Of a stretch of 64,000 nt of DNA, positions 22,815 through 34,446 are shown one piece after another (the first letter of the stretch is position 1; every line of letters starts with the position of its first letter). A program made the position numbers and the translations under genes. The notes under the pieces were generated by a model. It was not told the DNA's origin. It made no database searches and saw only the letters and a list, made by a program, of their open reading frames with translations. This stretch comes from Camellia lanceoleosa (lineage: Eukaryota > Streptophyta > Magnoliopsida > Ericales > Theaceae): NCBI GenBank assembly GCA_025200525.1, contig CM045762.1:87424717-87488716 (forward strand). Direction: 5' to 3'.

Positions 22815-23145
22815 GGTCTCCGCTTAAGCATAGCTTTCTTGACTCAAGCGGACATGCAAAATGTGAACGGACGCTCGAGCGCAACTTCGTCCACTCGAGC
22901 GTTCTGTAAACTTTGAAAAAGTACTGGTTATGTGATTTTCATGCTCGACGAACGCCCGATGGTCGCTCGAGCATGAGACTCATACCTCTACTAGAACATA
23001 ACTCTCATCACTCGAGCGGTTTGCAAAGAAATGAAACTTCTGGGAGCATGTATTTCAGGCTCAAGCGAACTTCTAGTCGCTTAAGTGGAGATGCAAAAAC
23101 AAATGTGGCTGCTCGAGCGCAGAATCTCACGCTCAAGCAGAGAGC
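22815..23145. repeat. Paired-palindrome cluster in copy b
   Basis: 10-bp near-palindromes of the CGCTCGAGCG type occur in pairs with centres 20 bp apart, for example 22872-22881 with 22892-22901 and 23110-23119 with 23130-23139. More pairs lie near 22816 and 23062 (variants CGCTTAAGCA, GGCTCAAGCG, CGCTTAAGTG). The 110-codon + frame across the cluster is a by-product. Confidence 0.85.
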
Positions 23146-23449
23146 AAAATTATGGAATTTTCAGATTGCTCTTCCTTGCTCAAAACTCGAATCTAACCCA
23201 TCAAAACACAACTCTTGGTCCCAAAACTTGAGAAAACAAGTTTAAACTTTGAAAACATTAAGAATTAAAGATCATTTCACAAAATCAAGGCCTTAGAGTA
23301 AGTCAATTGAGTAAAATCAAACTTGAAACTTATAAAACAATACATGGACTTACATGCAAGCACTTTCTTGACTTTAAAGCTTCCAAAACATGATCAATTG
23401 AGGCAAATTGATGGAAAACAATATGAAGTTTCATAATTAAGTTGAGAAT

Positions 23450-25862
23450 ATGACATTTTGAAAACCACCTCCTTAATTAAATAAGTTAATTAAATTAATT
23501 ATATGATTATCGTTAATCATGTAATTATGTGTTATGCGAATTATGTGCCATATGATGCATGCTAGTATTGATTGATATTATAGTGTTATTGGGAACAGAT
23601 ACGTAAAGGAATGAATTAAACCTGTCTGATTCACTAATTTTGACGAGTTAGAATTAAATAATAAGATAGGAAATTAGAGCCTAATCCACCTTAGAATAAT
23701 TCAATTTAGTGCAATTAAGATTATATGATGATGAGATTAATTAAATTTGAATTACTTGACTACAATTTAATTTAAGAAATGAATTATTATTATTATTATT
23801 TTATTTGTATGAGCCTTGTGAGTTTAATCAAAGAACTAATTTGACTCATCACTTGAATAGGAATAGGGGTTTAGTGTAGTGGGTTTTCTTATTCCCAGAT
23901 GTATACAGGTAGAGAAAGAGGGAAAGAATTTGTAAGAGTTCAACAAAGAGTAAGAAGGGAAGGAGAAGAGAAGAGCTTAGAAAGAAAGTAAAGCTTTGCC
24001 TTGAATCCTCCATAAACATCAAAGCAAGGTAGGGTTTTCTTTCCAATTTCTTGAGGTAAAGTCTTGTTTACCCATCATCTTTAAAGATTGAGGTGTAAAT
24101 TAGCATAATTGACGAGGAATTAAAAATTTTGGCTCATACAATGAAAAGTTAATACATGCATGACTTTCAATGGACAAAATGAGAAATATACGTTAAGATA
24201 GCTACATGCATGGCATAATTCTTGAATTGCATGCTCATTATTTTGTTGTTTTGCATGAGTTCTGAATTTAGGAGGAAACTCCATGAAAATCAAGGAAAGA
24301 AGCTCCATGCATTCACAATTTAGAACTCAATTTGTATAGTAAATAATTTTGTATTAAAGTTTAAGAATTTAAATCTTTACATGGATTTGAGTTATGAATT
24401 GAAATCATGAATTGTGTTTCGAATCAAATATGTTTCTTTTAAAAGTGTTAAGTTAAGTTTTGAGAGAATATAACATGAAAATAAACTTGAATTTGTAAGG
24501 TTATGCACTGCCCCAGCAGAGTAGATTTCGACCAACATTTTCAGTCCAGACCACTTGAGCGAATTGGGCCCCCACACGAACGGCCCACCTTTATTAGCCT
24601 AAGGGTGCACACTGCTTGACCGCCACTCATGCGGCCAAATCCACCGCATGTGCGGCCAAGAGGGTAGTCCTAGTTTTGTTTTTCGCTTCACTTTTCCCCT
24701 TTCCTGGCCTCCGTTTGCATAGTTTTTTTTAAAAATTTTTTTATAATCATTTGTTTCTCATGAGTGCATTAGAGTACATAAATGAAGTTAGAACCGAATA
24801 AATGAGCAATGAATAGAAATTGACTGAATAACAACAAAGCGAATAGAAATAGAAGTGTTTGACTAGCAATATGAATATCATTGAAATGTTGTGCTTGAAT
24901 TTATTTGTTAGGTCGGACGCCACATCTTTAGTGCCTTATCGTCCGTGTATCGAGGAGCCCATTGTGAGTAACAATGTTGTAAAGATATGTTCAAATTATA
25001 CTTATTTTCCGAATGATAAATTATATTGTTTCTAAATAGTTATTTTTATCGATTGAATGATGATCCTCTTTTGAATTGTATTCATGGCATCCATAGCGTA
25101 TTGTTATTGATATTGTTATTGTTACAGAGATCTCTATCAGTTTCAAATCTTGGAACTATTGTTATTGTATGATAGCCATCAATTGATTGTTCAGTCTTTT
25201 AAGACCAAGTGTATCGTTGCTATTGGATGTACCATGTATGACTTATATAATTATTGATTGATTGAATTGATTGAATCGAACGATAGATCGACAAATGATA
25301 TTGATTGAGAATGTTCTAATGCTAATCGATTGTTTCAAAAATATTAAAGGACATCATTCTTAAACTCTTTACACATTTGTTATTCACTAGGCTATAGCTC
25401 GCAGTTTACTCTATATATGTAAGTGGCCAGACACCGAATCAAAGCTAGAAGCGCTGACCCAAACTCACGTTTTGTCAAGCCAGCCATTGTGCCTCATAAC
25501 GAGGTTCCGAACTTGCACGAGTCAAGGGTTTTTGGGTGATTCAAATCCACCCTTTTGCAAAGTGTGAAGAATATCTAAGATTTTGTTTGTACAATTTATG
25601 ATGATGGGATTATGTCCCTATCTTGCATGCTATCTTTTATATGTATTTTTTGTATAAGTGGTTATGAATATGGCTATATGCATAAAAGTTTATTTCCATT
25701 CAGGTCCTCATAGCTTATTGGATGATGTATATTATTATTAATTGGCCTCCTCCAGCCCCTTTATATTGTCATATTGTCATTATTGTTAAACAGGCCTTCG
25801 GTAATCATGGATTACTGGCTAGTTACAACGCTAACCTATAGGGGTGGGTTTGGGTCGTGACA
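23450..25862 (+). mobile_element. Gene-less TGTNAC element nested in copy b
   Basis: The right end GGGTCGTGACA and about 450 bp inside it are the reverse complement of a relative of copy b's left end (shared TTCGGAACCTC, then GAGGCACAA; signature near 25380-25400). Order: AT-rich end, purine/CT leader-like part (23880-24060), palindrome cluster (24540-24662), minisatellite-like GATTGATTGAATTGATTG (about 25255), then the terminal block. The left boundary is approximate, and the target duplication was not resolved. Confidence 0.55.
24540..24662. repeat. Paired-palindrome cluster in the nested copy
   Basis: Pairs CACTTGAGCG/CACACGAACG and CACTCATGCG/CGCATGTGCG, centres 21 bp apart. The outer CG..CG frame is kept while the central four bases differ from the CTCGAG type. 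Confidence 0.7.
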
Positions 25863-26588
25863 GACATGCATGGAGAATTTACTTGAAATCAACTTTAAAA
25901 ATTACCATGAAATGCACATGCAAGCTCTACTATTCTTTTTCTTATTTTCTTAGTTCATTTCTTGCACTAATCTTTCATTTTCCTTTGAACTCCTAACTTA
26001 AATGAGTTAATTACATAATTCAAAGGTTGAATTCCTTACCTACAAGTCTCAATTCTTTGAGTTCTTGAGTGATTCTTCCCACTGACTCAAATTCTAGCTA
26101 AGTTCAAGTCAATTCCTCCAAATTCTCTAGCAATCACCTTAGTTGAGCTCAAGTCTCCTATTTTCTTTCTCTCTCTCACGTTTTTATCACTAAGAATGAA
26201 GATACGAGAGTGTAAAGGTATGAATGAGGGTTTATCAATGCCTTATATAGGCTAAAGTAATGGTTAAATTAAGTGGTTGGTCAAATTACTCAATTAGATA
26301 TTAATTATTCTAATTAAATCGTTCCAAATCGAATTTCAATTGAACCTACCATAATATTCTAAAATTCTAATTAACACATAAATCAAGTCAATTTCTGAAT
26401 CGGATGCCAACGAAACCTTCAATTCGTAAACCGAAATGAAAACATAAACAGATCTTCCTACGTTAAACATATATAAACACAAATAATACAACACACATGT
26501 AATTAATTCAGAATTTGATCTTAATAACTTATTAAACATATGAAATCATGGATTAACGTTAATCATGGGTCGGGGTTGTTACATATTT

Positions 26589-27419
26589 GATGTTTGAGTA
26601 GGTTGTGAATAATATTTATATACATGTTCGATTAGACCGGCCAAGTTTTAAAATTACAAGGCTAATCTATTCCTACGAAAGTAAGTGCAGTGAATAAAAG
26701 TAAAGTGAAAAAAAGTAAAGTGCAGAAATTTAAAGATAAATGAAATTGACAAAGATGTAGAGTTTAGATTTGGTTAGGGGTCTTTTCAGTCTTTACTTTC
26801 ATCTATTTATAGTCTCTTCTTGGCGCATTCGAAGCAGTTAGGCTGTTATCTTCTGCCATGATCTCTTTCCCTTTTGCTAATCATTGGGGCCATGAATTCC
26901 TCTTTGTGCGGGTATAACTGCTAATAACCATTTCTTTGCTAGCTTTCTCTTTATATGCCATTCACGTGTTGTTTAGCATCTCTATTGGTTAAAAACTTGC
27001 ATTTGTAGCTCAGGTGAGTACCTTCGAAGATGAAACTCTTCATTATCTTGATGTTTCCCGCATGGTACCCTTTGCTTGTCACGTATCACCTTTACATTGG
27101 ATGGTTTAAATGTGGCGCCAACAATATTTCTAAAAATTATGATTCTAAATCGAACTGAACCATGTTTCACTAGTTTGATATGATTTTTTTTCAAAAATTT
27201 TATAACTTGATTTGATTCAAAATTTTATAAAACCATAAGTAGTGAAAAATCTAAAATCCTCGGGATATTGATTTGTGATTATGTTTCAATTTAAAAAAAA
27301 AATAATAATCCCAATTAAACAATCAAAGAAAAATCAACTCAACGATTTAATGTGAAAAAACTACAATTGGAGAGCCTCTAATTGTGATAAAAAAACACCA
27401 CGGGCTAAAGCCACAAAAT
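26589..27419. other. Spacer between elements b and c
   Basis: No gene recognised. The 26760-27120 part has balanced composition. A - frame at 26982-27194 has no known motif. Confidence 0.45.
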
Positions 27420-29411
27420 ATATAATGGTTCTGGTTTAGACCTGACCCATTTCTTGCTTTTGAATCTGGGAATCCATGTCCTTAACTATTGTTTAATTCA
27501 TTTTCATCTTGTTGCAAGTTCAATTTGATTATTTGGAAGTTATGGTTGTGTTTGAAACAGGTTTGGAGTTAGTTTTTCAAAAGAGTTGTTGTCCAGATTT
27601 TTGCCTGTTCGCTCGAGAGGTCTTTTATAGTCTACGAAACTATTGGAAGTGGGGTATTTTCGCTCGAGCGGTATTCCTTACGCTCAAGCAGTCTTTTGTA
27701 GGTTTGAACTTTTTGAAGGGGGTAGATGTTCTTGGTCGTTCGAGCGATGTCACTTATTGTGTCTGATGCTCGAGATATGTTTTGGTCGCTCGAGCGGTCT
27801 GGTGTATATCAGTCCGAGAAAAGGGTATTCTGAGTCACTTTTTCATTTCTCTCTCTCTCTCTCTTTTTCTCTAAACATTCTAGAAACCCTAATTCTTCAC
27901 TCTCTCTCTAGTTCTTGCATTCAAGCTCCAAATACTCTCAACCTATTGGTTTCTACAACCTAGCCCTTTGGAGGAAAAAGTAGAGCATGTTGAGAGCTTC
28001 ATTTTAATCAGAAGAGTTATCGTTTTCGGTTTTGCCAAACTTCAACCCTTGTTCTCTCTTGTCTTCTATTCTTGAGGTAGGGATTTCTTCAATCTTTAGT
28101 ATGATTTTTATCTTAGTTATTTGTCTATTAAAATAATCCAGTGATTAAGGGATTTTGAGTTAAACCTAGGGTTTTATTTTAAATTGAAAAAATGGCAGTT
28201 TTCTAAATAGGTTCTTGAGAAAGGTTGTGGAGATGTGTTATATGTTAAAATAGTGGATTTTTTTAACTTAAAATTGATTTTTGAATGTAAAAGGGGTTTT
28301 GTTCTAAAATCATGAATATTGGTTTGTGAAAGAGAATGAAAATGATGTTGGGTTTTGTAAGAATGGAAAAATGTATATGTTGATGATGATGGTGGAGTTG
28401 TATATGTAATATTACTCCCATTTTGAAAATGATGAGATTATTTCTTTTGTTGGAAATTATCTGTTGTATAGAAATATATGTTTTGGGCTATCGGTGAATG
28501 ATAGCTTTGATTGTTATAGAAATTACATTACATGAGAATTAGGTGAATTGAAACTAATTTCTCGTACATCTTGCATTGAGCATCGTTTCATACTTAAGTA
28601 TTGAAAATGTATTATTTTGAAAAACAAAAAATGAATATCTTAGTGAATCTAGTTAGGGGGTGTGGGTGTGGTCGTAGTTGTTATGTTAGCCTGTATATCC
28701 TTGGTGAAAGTTTAGAAACCTGCGCGGTTAGGTGTCGATCCTTTCGATTAGTACCAGTAAAATGGCTTTGGTAGTGCTTGTATAGCCTATTGGTAGAAAC
28801 GTACCTAGAGATTCCTAGTATTTTGTATCCACTACCCTATTTTCTGTTATAAAAGGATTATTTTTATGAATTGATATCTAATCTGGCATTGCATAGTTTT
28901 GAGATGGAAATGAGGAATATTTGACAAATGGCATGCATATGCATTTATCTTATGACTTTGTTAAGATTTATATATTGTGTTAAAGTATTTCTACTGGCTT
29001 TGGCTCACTATATATGGAAAACAATTTTCAGGTGCTAATAATATGCCTTTACCAATGACGTAGCTTGAGAGGACTTGGGAGCCAAGGGCTTTATTTTGTT
29101 ATTTGATGTAATATTTTTGTACGACCCTTGGCCTTTAATTGTATTGAGTTAAACTCATTTTAATGTGCCCAAGCATCGACTTGGAAAGATGTAGCCATTA
29201 GAGCATATAATTACTTGATTTTACTTTTAGTTTAATTTATATATCCATATCATATGCTATAAATTCATAATCTAGGATTTATGAATGTATACACGTATAT
29301 GTCATCTTTTGTATGATCAAGATTATAAATGAAATATAAGGTATGAGGTTATTGATCCTGTGTAAGGAATGTTATGAGATGGGCGATTATTATTTATTTC
29401 GGGGCATTACA
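27420..29411 (+). mobile_element. Gene-less TGTNAC element, copy c
   Basis: Read on +: palindrome cluster (27607-27812), then TCACTTTTTCATTTC and a CT-rich leader (27845-27915). At about 28071-28085 comes TTGAGGTAGGGATTTC, a possible splice donor. After a T-rich body there is a conserved block at 28660-28830 with GGTGAAAG and GTGTCGATCC. The signature is in reverse (CTACTGGCTTTGGCTCAC) at 28990-29007, AATTTTCAG then GTGC follows at about 29022 as a possible acceptor, and the end is CGGGGCATTACA. Homologous to copies d and h. The left edge is approximate. No coding region. Confidence 0.6.
27607..27812. repeat. Paired-palindrome cluster in copy c
   Basis: The clearest pair is 27661-27670 CGCTCGAGCG, ten spacer bases, 27681-27690 CGCTCAAGCA. 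Others are TGCTCGAGAT/CGCTCGAGCG near 27768-27797, and CGTTCGAGCG near 27736. The two overlapping + open frames here are side effects. Confidence 0.85.
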
Positions 29412-29570
29412 AAACAATCCACTAAAAAGACAAAAAAAGAATTACAGAAGTGTACCCTCAATTGCCTAGCGAATCTATGCCTAAAGTGAACTGACTCCAA
29501 TATGTTTTTTCTACCACCATCTTCACCTTGGAATTGTCTTGCCCGACGTTAAATCCACAATGTTGATTTC
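29412..29570. other. Short unique spacer between copies c and d
   Basis: About 160 bp without features, bounded by the end of c and the start of d. Confidence 0.5.
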
Positions 29571-31851
29571 TGTTATGTCCCAAGTCTTGGACTTGACCGG
29601 TATTACGTAGTAAGATAGTGTGCATTACTTTCGGCGTTGTCTTTATCGTTTTGGGTCATTGAGATTTCTTTTCTACTTTTACTTAACCCCTCTTAATTTT
29701 TCTAGGTTAAAATTTTTGAGTTTTGAGCATTGAAACTTGTTTTGGGATGTGAAATTAAATTCTGGGTTTTCTGGGCAAAATCACTCATACGGATTGGGCA
29801 ACCACTTGAGCGAAATCACATAGAGTGTACTGGGAAATTTCTAGGCAAAACTGCTTGTGCAGATTTGGGTTTTGCTCGAGCAAATTTTTTGTAAAAATTC
29901 TAGGATTTCTCTGGAGCAATCTTCTCGTGGAAGCATCAGAATCCACTCGTGCGGATTGGGATTCTGCTTATGGGGAATTCAAACCGCTTGTGCGGATTTT
30001 GGTGCGTCTGTCTCGAATTTCGTGCTCTTTTCCTCAAAATTGATGTTAAAAATGTGTTTTGTACACTTTTTCACTTCTCTCTGTCCCTCTCTCTTTCTCT
30101 CTATACTCATCTTTTCTTTCCCTTCTTTCTACAAACACACCCTAATCCAAACTTCTCTCTAAAATTTAGCAAAAATTTTCAAGAATTTGAAGGGGGCTTT
30201 TTACACCAAATCGAAAAAGGGTGACGAGGGCTACGTTTACACCGATTGAATTGAGTTTTCATAAACATTGAGTTTCGGGGTTTTCATCCCTTTCATCTCC
30301 TAAGCTTTAGATAAGGATAATCTTTGAGTTATATATATGTTTTTGCAAGTCTATGCTTGTTTGGAGTATTTCATACATGTTTAGATCATGATTTTGGGTT
30401 GTTGAACCCTAGAGGATATTAAAAGTGGATTTTCTCTATTTTTTCCAAAGCATTTGAATGTATGAGCTATGTTCTAAGGTGTGCACGTTGTTTTGGAAAA
30501 ATCTTTTAAAAAATGGAACAAAAACCTAATTTTGGTGAAAACCCTAGAATTTAGGAATTTTGAAAAAAAGTTGTGATATTGTGAAATTTATGCTTGATAA
30601 ATTGTTATGTGAGCAAATGATAGAGGAAATTTTTATAGTTGTATCAAATGAGGAAATTTTATGAGAAAAATGAGAATTGTTGATTTGGGAAGCTTGATGA
30701 ATAGCTTATTGTTATTTGTCTTGGAAAGACCAAATTTTAAGAAAGATGATTAATATGTGAAAAATGCATGTATGATGTTATTGTTATATTATCTTTTGGA
30801 AAATGTATTATGATATTATATTACTAAGAGATGTGGAAGTTGATCACAATGGGAGACTGTGTGGTGAAAATTGAAAATGAAACTATATTAATGCATTGTT
30901 AAGTCGTGCATTGCCATTTCATTTAATCATTGTTGTAATTGATTTTGAATCTTGCATTGGAAAATTATTGCTTTGAGAAAGGAATTATTTTGTGAAATAA
31001 GATCCTTTTGATTTGTTTTGGGATAAATACGTTGGTAAGTCCGGATAGGGGGCATAGTTGGTATTGGTTAAGTTGGCCTAAGTGTCCATGGTGAAAGACC
31101 GAAAACATGCACAGAGAAGGTACCACGTGCCTTCCAATTAGCAACCGGTAAAGTGGGGATTGGAAGTACTTGTTATGCCTACTTGTAGACACCAACTTGG
31201 GGATTACTTGAGTATTTACCACCCTTTGAACTATATTAAAGTTATTGAATTGTTGTGTTTTCAAATTGCATTAAACACAAGATTTTCAAAAGATAGAGAT
31301 ACATGATTTAAGCATGGCATGACATATGCATTCATCTTAGGAGATTGTATAAAATGTATATACTTTGTTAAGATCTTTCTACTGGGCTTTGTGCTTACCT
31401 TATGGATTTTGTGCAAGAAAATATGTGGTAATCCCGTTGAGTTAAAGGCGAGGAATGTATTTTAAGAGTACAAGGTTTTTTTTCTTTTGTTGTAGTTATT
31501 TTTGACAAGCCAAGGACTTTACGTGTATGGGTTCGAAAACCATTTTTGTGTAACCGAGCTTAAGTCTTGAAATTTGTTGCCCTTAAGGGCATTGTATTGT
31601 ACTTGACTTATTGTGCTACGCGTTATAGATTCAAATTCTAGAAATGTTAAATGTATAATCGCATGTGAAGTATTTTTTTTATAAATCTTTAGAGTTTAAT
31701 GAATACAAATGTTAGAGATTGATGATGATGTTAATGATGAGACTTTTATATTCCATATACTTTAAGAAATGAAAGCTATTAATTTGGAAAACAAGATTAT
31801 GTTGTTTGAAGATAATGAGCGTATTTGGGTTAATTTCTTTGGGGTGTTACA
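29571..31851 (+). mobile_element. Gene-less TGTNAC element, copy d (complete)
   Basis: Starts TGTTATGTCCCAAG and ends CTTTGGGGTGTTACA. The termini are inverted relatives. Flanking 5-mers ATTTC and ATGTC differ at one base. Order: about 220 bp of T-rich start, palindrome cluster (29788-29995), CACTTTTTCACTTCTCTC and a CT-rich leader (30065-30165), T-rich body, conserved block (31040-31220: GGTGAAAGACCGAAAAC, then CCGGTAAAGTGG), signature in reverse (TACTGGGCTTTGTGCTTAC at 31381-31399) and terminal part. 2281 bp. No protein-coding frame survives inspection. Confidence 0.7.
29788..29995. repeat. Paired-palindrome cluster in copy d
   Basis: Pairs ACTCATACGG/CACTTGAGCG (20 bp), TGCTTGTGCA/TGCTCGAGCA (21 bp) and ACTCGTGCGG/TGCTTATGGG (20 bp). 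More degenerate than in copies c, e and h. Confidence 0.65.
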
Positions 31852-32476
31852 ATGTCGAAAATTCACCAAAGCTTTAGGCCCAAGTTTTTCGAAATTCACT
31901 GAAGAACAACTCTCTCTTTTGTAAATAAAAGAAAATAAACAAACCCCTTGATGATGTTGATATAAAGTTCATGAATCCATTGATCACTCTTAAATCATTA
32001 AGGAAACACTCATAAAGCACACTCTAATATAAAACACTTTGTATTTTTTTCCTCTTTGAAAATCTGGACGGCACAAACCCTAAAACGAGTAAAAAACGCA
32101 CTTTATAGTGACCTGGATCGCGAAGACTGCTCGAGCGCATATTTCATCGCTCGAGTGGTGTGACTAAAGGTGGTGCAAAACATGTAGGCGGACCATTTGA
32201 GCGTAACTTTCATAGTTCGAATAGTAAACTTTCTTTACATAAAATTAGACGCTCTGCAAAAATACTAGATGATCATTTTCTTCGCTCGAGCGCACAAATA
32301 ACCGCTCAAGCAGTCAAACAATTTTGATTGCATTTTTGCTTTTTACTTCGGGGGCACGACCCCTCAACCTCGCCTGGGTGATGCCCCCTAGACCCTCGCG
32401 AGTTGACTGAGTACATAGTCAGCGAAATGACAAACATGAAAGGATTAAAATCACAAACTCATCTGCAAAGCACATG
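31852..32476 (-). mobile_element. Fragment of a gene-less TGTNAC element (copy e')
   Basis: Carries a palindrome cluster (32112-32322), then TTACTTCGGGGGCACGACCC and CCCTCGCGAGTTGACTGAG. The same order occurs at the right end of copy e (34290-34400: GGGGGCGCTGCCC, then CCCCGCGAGCTAATCGGG). It abuts the start of copy e, so e may have inserted next to it. Confidence 0.5.
32112..32322. repeat. Paired-palindrome cluster in fragment e'
   Basis: Pairs 32128-32137 TGCTCGAGCG with 32148-32157 CGCTCGAGTG, and 32283-32292 CGCTCGAGCG with 32303-32312 CGCTCAAGCA. Both have centres exactly 20 bp apart. Confidence 0.85.
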
Positions 32477-34409
32477 TGTCACCCCCATTTTTGGGCATCA
32501 TATATTAATATAAATAATTCAACATGGTGAAGTATAAAGTTCTAATGATAAGACAACAATCATGGCTCTTTTAAGGAAAACCGAATATAAATCTCCAAAC
32601 TTACATTACATGATACAATAGTTCTTTATGCAACAATACATTAATCTAACAACAAGTAAATAAACAAATAAATACCCCAAGGGTTTACAAGTTTCCAAGG
32701 CTTGAGCCTGGTTACACAAAATGGTTATTCAAACCCACACAAACACAGCCTTTGGCTTACACACAGAATCACAGCAAAATGAGAGTATTGTACTCCTAAC
32801 ACATATACTTCTACGTCCCTAGTTGGGTGGGATCACCACATCTTTTCCTGTACAAAAATTCCATGGGGTGAGCATAAAGCCCAGTAGGAAATTCTTAACA
32901 AAGTATATACATTTTATACAAGTCTTAAGAGATGAAATGCACATGCCATGCTATGCCCTTTTTGAAGATAAATCACATTTTCATCTTTTGAAAACCATCA
33001 TGCTCAATGATATCATGCAATTTCAATTGTTCAAAACTTAACAATTTATTTCAAGGGTGGTAAATACGACTCTGGTAATCCCTAGGTCGGTGTTTGCAAG
33101 TAGACTATATAAGTACTACCAAATTGTCATTTTTACCGGTATTAACCGGAAGGCTCAATACCTATCCGCGCTAGTTTTCGGTCTTTCACCTCGGACTCTC
33201 AAGCCAATTTATTTAATATTATCTACACCACCTATTAAGACTTACCAACGTATTTACCCCAAAACCATTCCATGAAAACTTATTTCTCAACATTCTTTTC
33301 TCAATGCAAGTTTTCAAATCATCTTTTAAAGTTTAATATAATCAAATGAATTGATATGCCAATTTCACAAGATGAATATAAATACTTTTATTCCAATTTA
33401 TCATCCAAGGAATAACACAATTCTCTCTTCTCAAATATCCTCGACAATTAGTCATTTCAAGACTATTTCAACGTTTTGAACAATAATTTTCAAAATGAAC
33501 AACAATTCTCATATTCCCTGAAATTCATTATTTATATAAATATAAATAAGAAATTTTCCAAACATCCATTTATTTTGACACACAAAATAAATATAATAAT
33601 ATCATTCATGGATTTTCAGTCTCCTTTAAAAAAAAATCTCCAAATTCTAGGTTTTCTCACCAAAACTATACAACTCAAATCTTTTGAAAGAAAACTTTCC
33701 AAAATCATCTTTTCTTTAATCAACAAAGATCAAAACCCATAAGATCATTTTAAAAGAACAAGAGACTGACCCACTTTCAAAATCGCTAAACTTCTTGAAT
33801 CAATAATCAATTTTCAAAGCTATCGAAAGATGATTTCGAAAATCATATAGATCTTGCAATATATATATATAACTCTAATAAAATCCCTATAAGTTTTAAA
33901 GAAGCAATGAGATGAAACCCTCAAAATCAGCGGTGTCGAAACTCGATCTTCATCGCACATAACGAAGCCTTCGAGAAGTTAACCAATTTTGATGAAGAAC
34001 TTATGGCAGAACTCTAATGGATCTTGAGGAATCAAGGTTTTGATCCAATTTGGCGTAGGGAAATGTAGAGAGAAGGGAGAGGAAAGGGTTTTGAGAGAGA
34101 TATATACAAAAGTGATTTGAAATATAAGATTCACGAACTAATATAACATGGTTCGCTCGAGCGGAGCGTCAAATACGCTTTCCCAGTATTTTTGCTGACA
34201 GGCCAAACTTCTGGAACCAAACATTCTCCGCTCGAGCGCATAAACAGCCGCTTGAGCGGACAAGCAACTTCAAATGCATTTTTCATTTTTGCTTCGGGGG
34301 CGCTGCCCTAGGACCCGTCAAGGGGCACTGTCCCCTGGACCCCCGCGAGCTAATCGGGCAGCTCAATCCCCGATACACTTAGCGAAGTGGCAACACTGGG
34401 ATCGCTACA
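32477..34409 (-). mobile_element. Gene-less TGTNAC element, copy e
   Basis: Starts TGTCACCCCCA and ends about GGGATCGCTACA. It is in the opposite orientation to c and d: signature GGGGTGAGCATAAAGCCCAG (32866-32885), conserved block 33055-33240 (complement of that in d), body, leader-like AGGGTTTTGAGAG region (34080-34110), then palindrome cluster (34150-34260) and a GC-rich tail. 1933 bp. No genes. Flanking 5-mers do not match well. Confidence 0.6.
34150..34262. repeat. Paired-palindrome cluster in copy e
   Basis: Pair 34229-34238 CGCTCGAGCG and 34249-34258 CGCTTGAGCG with a ten-base spacer. Another CGCTCGAGCG at about 34153 has a decayed partner (ACGCTTTCCC). Confidence 0.8.
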
Positions 34410-34446
34410 AGTACGTTCCAAAGCTTAATCTTAATACAACCCCAAA

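Larger units (their letters stand above)
21652..26583 (-). mobile_element. Gene-less TGTNAC element, copy b (outer), carrying a nested relative
   Basis: Starts TGTCACGACC and ends GGGTTGTTACA, with TATTT directly outside both ends (21647-21651 and 26584-26588), a 5-bp target duplication. The signature GTGAGCGGAAGCCCAATGA is at about 22078-22097. A 50-bp minisatellite lies at 22270-22425 and a palindrome cluster at 22815-23145. A CT-rich leader-like zone is at 26160-26200 with a TATATAGG-type sequence at about 26253. About 2.4 kb in the middle (roughly 23450-25862) is a separate copy in the opposite orientation. No open frame looks real. Ends and duplication fit a solo LTR. Confidence 0.65.

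Noticed and set aside
22913..23245. 110-codon + frame
   Set aside because: It spans the palindrome cluster of copy b. Equivalent frames in other copies encode unrelated peptides.
27509..27963. 85- and 106-codon + frames
   Set aside because: Same explanation as for copy b: they cross the palindrome cluster and CT leader of copy c.
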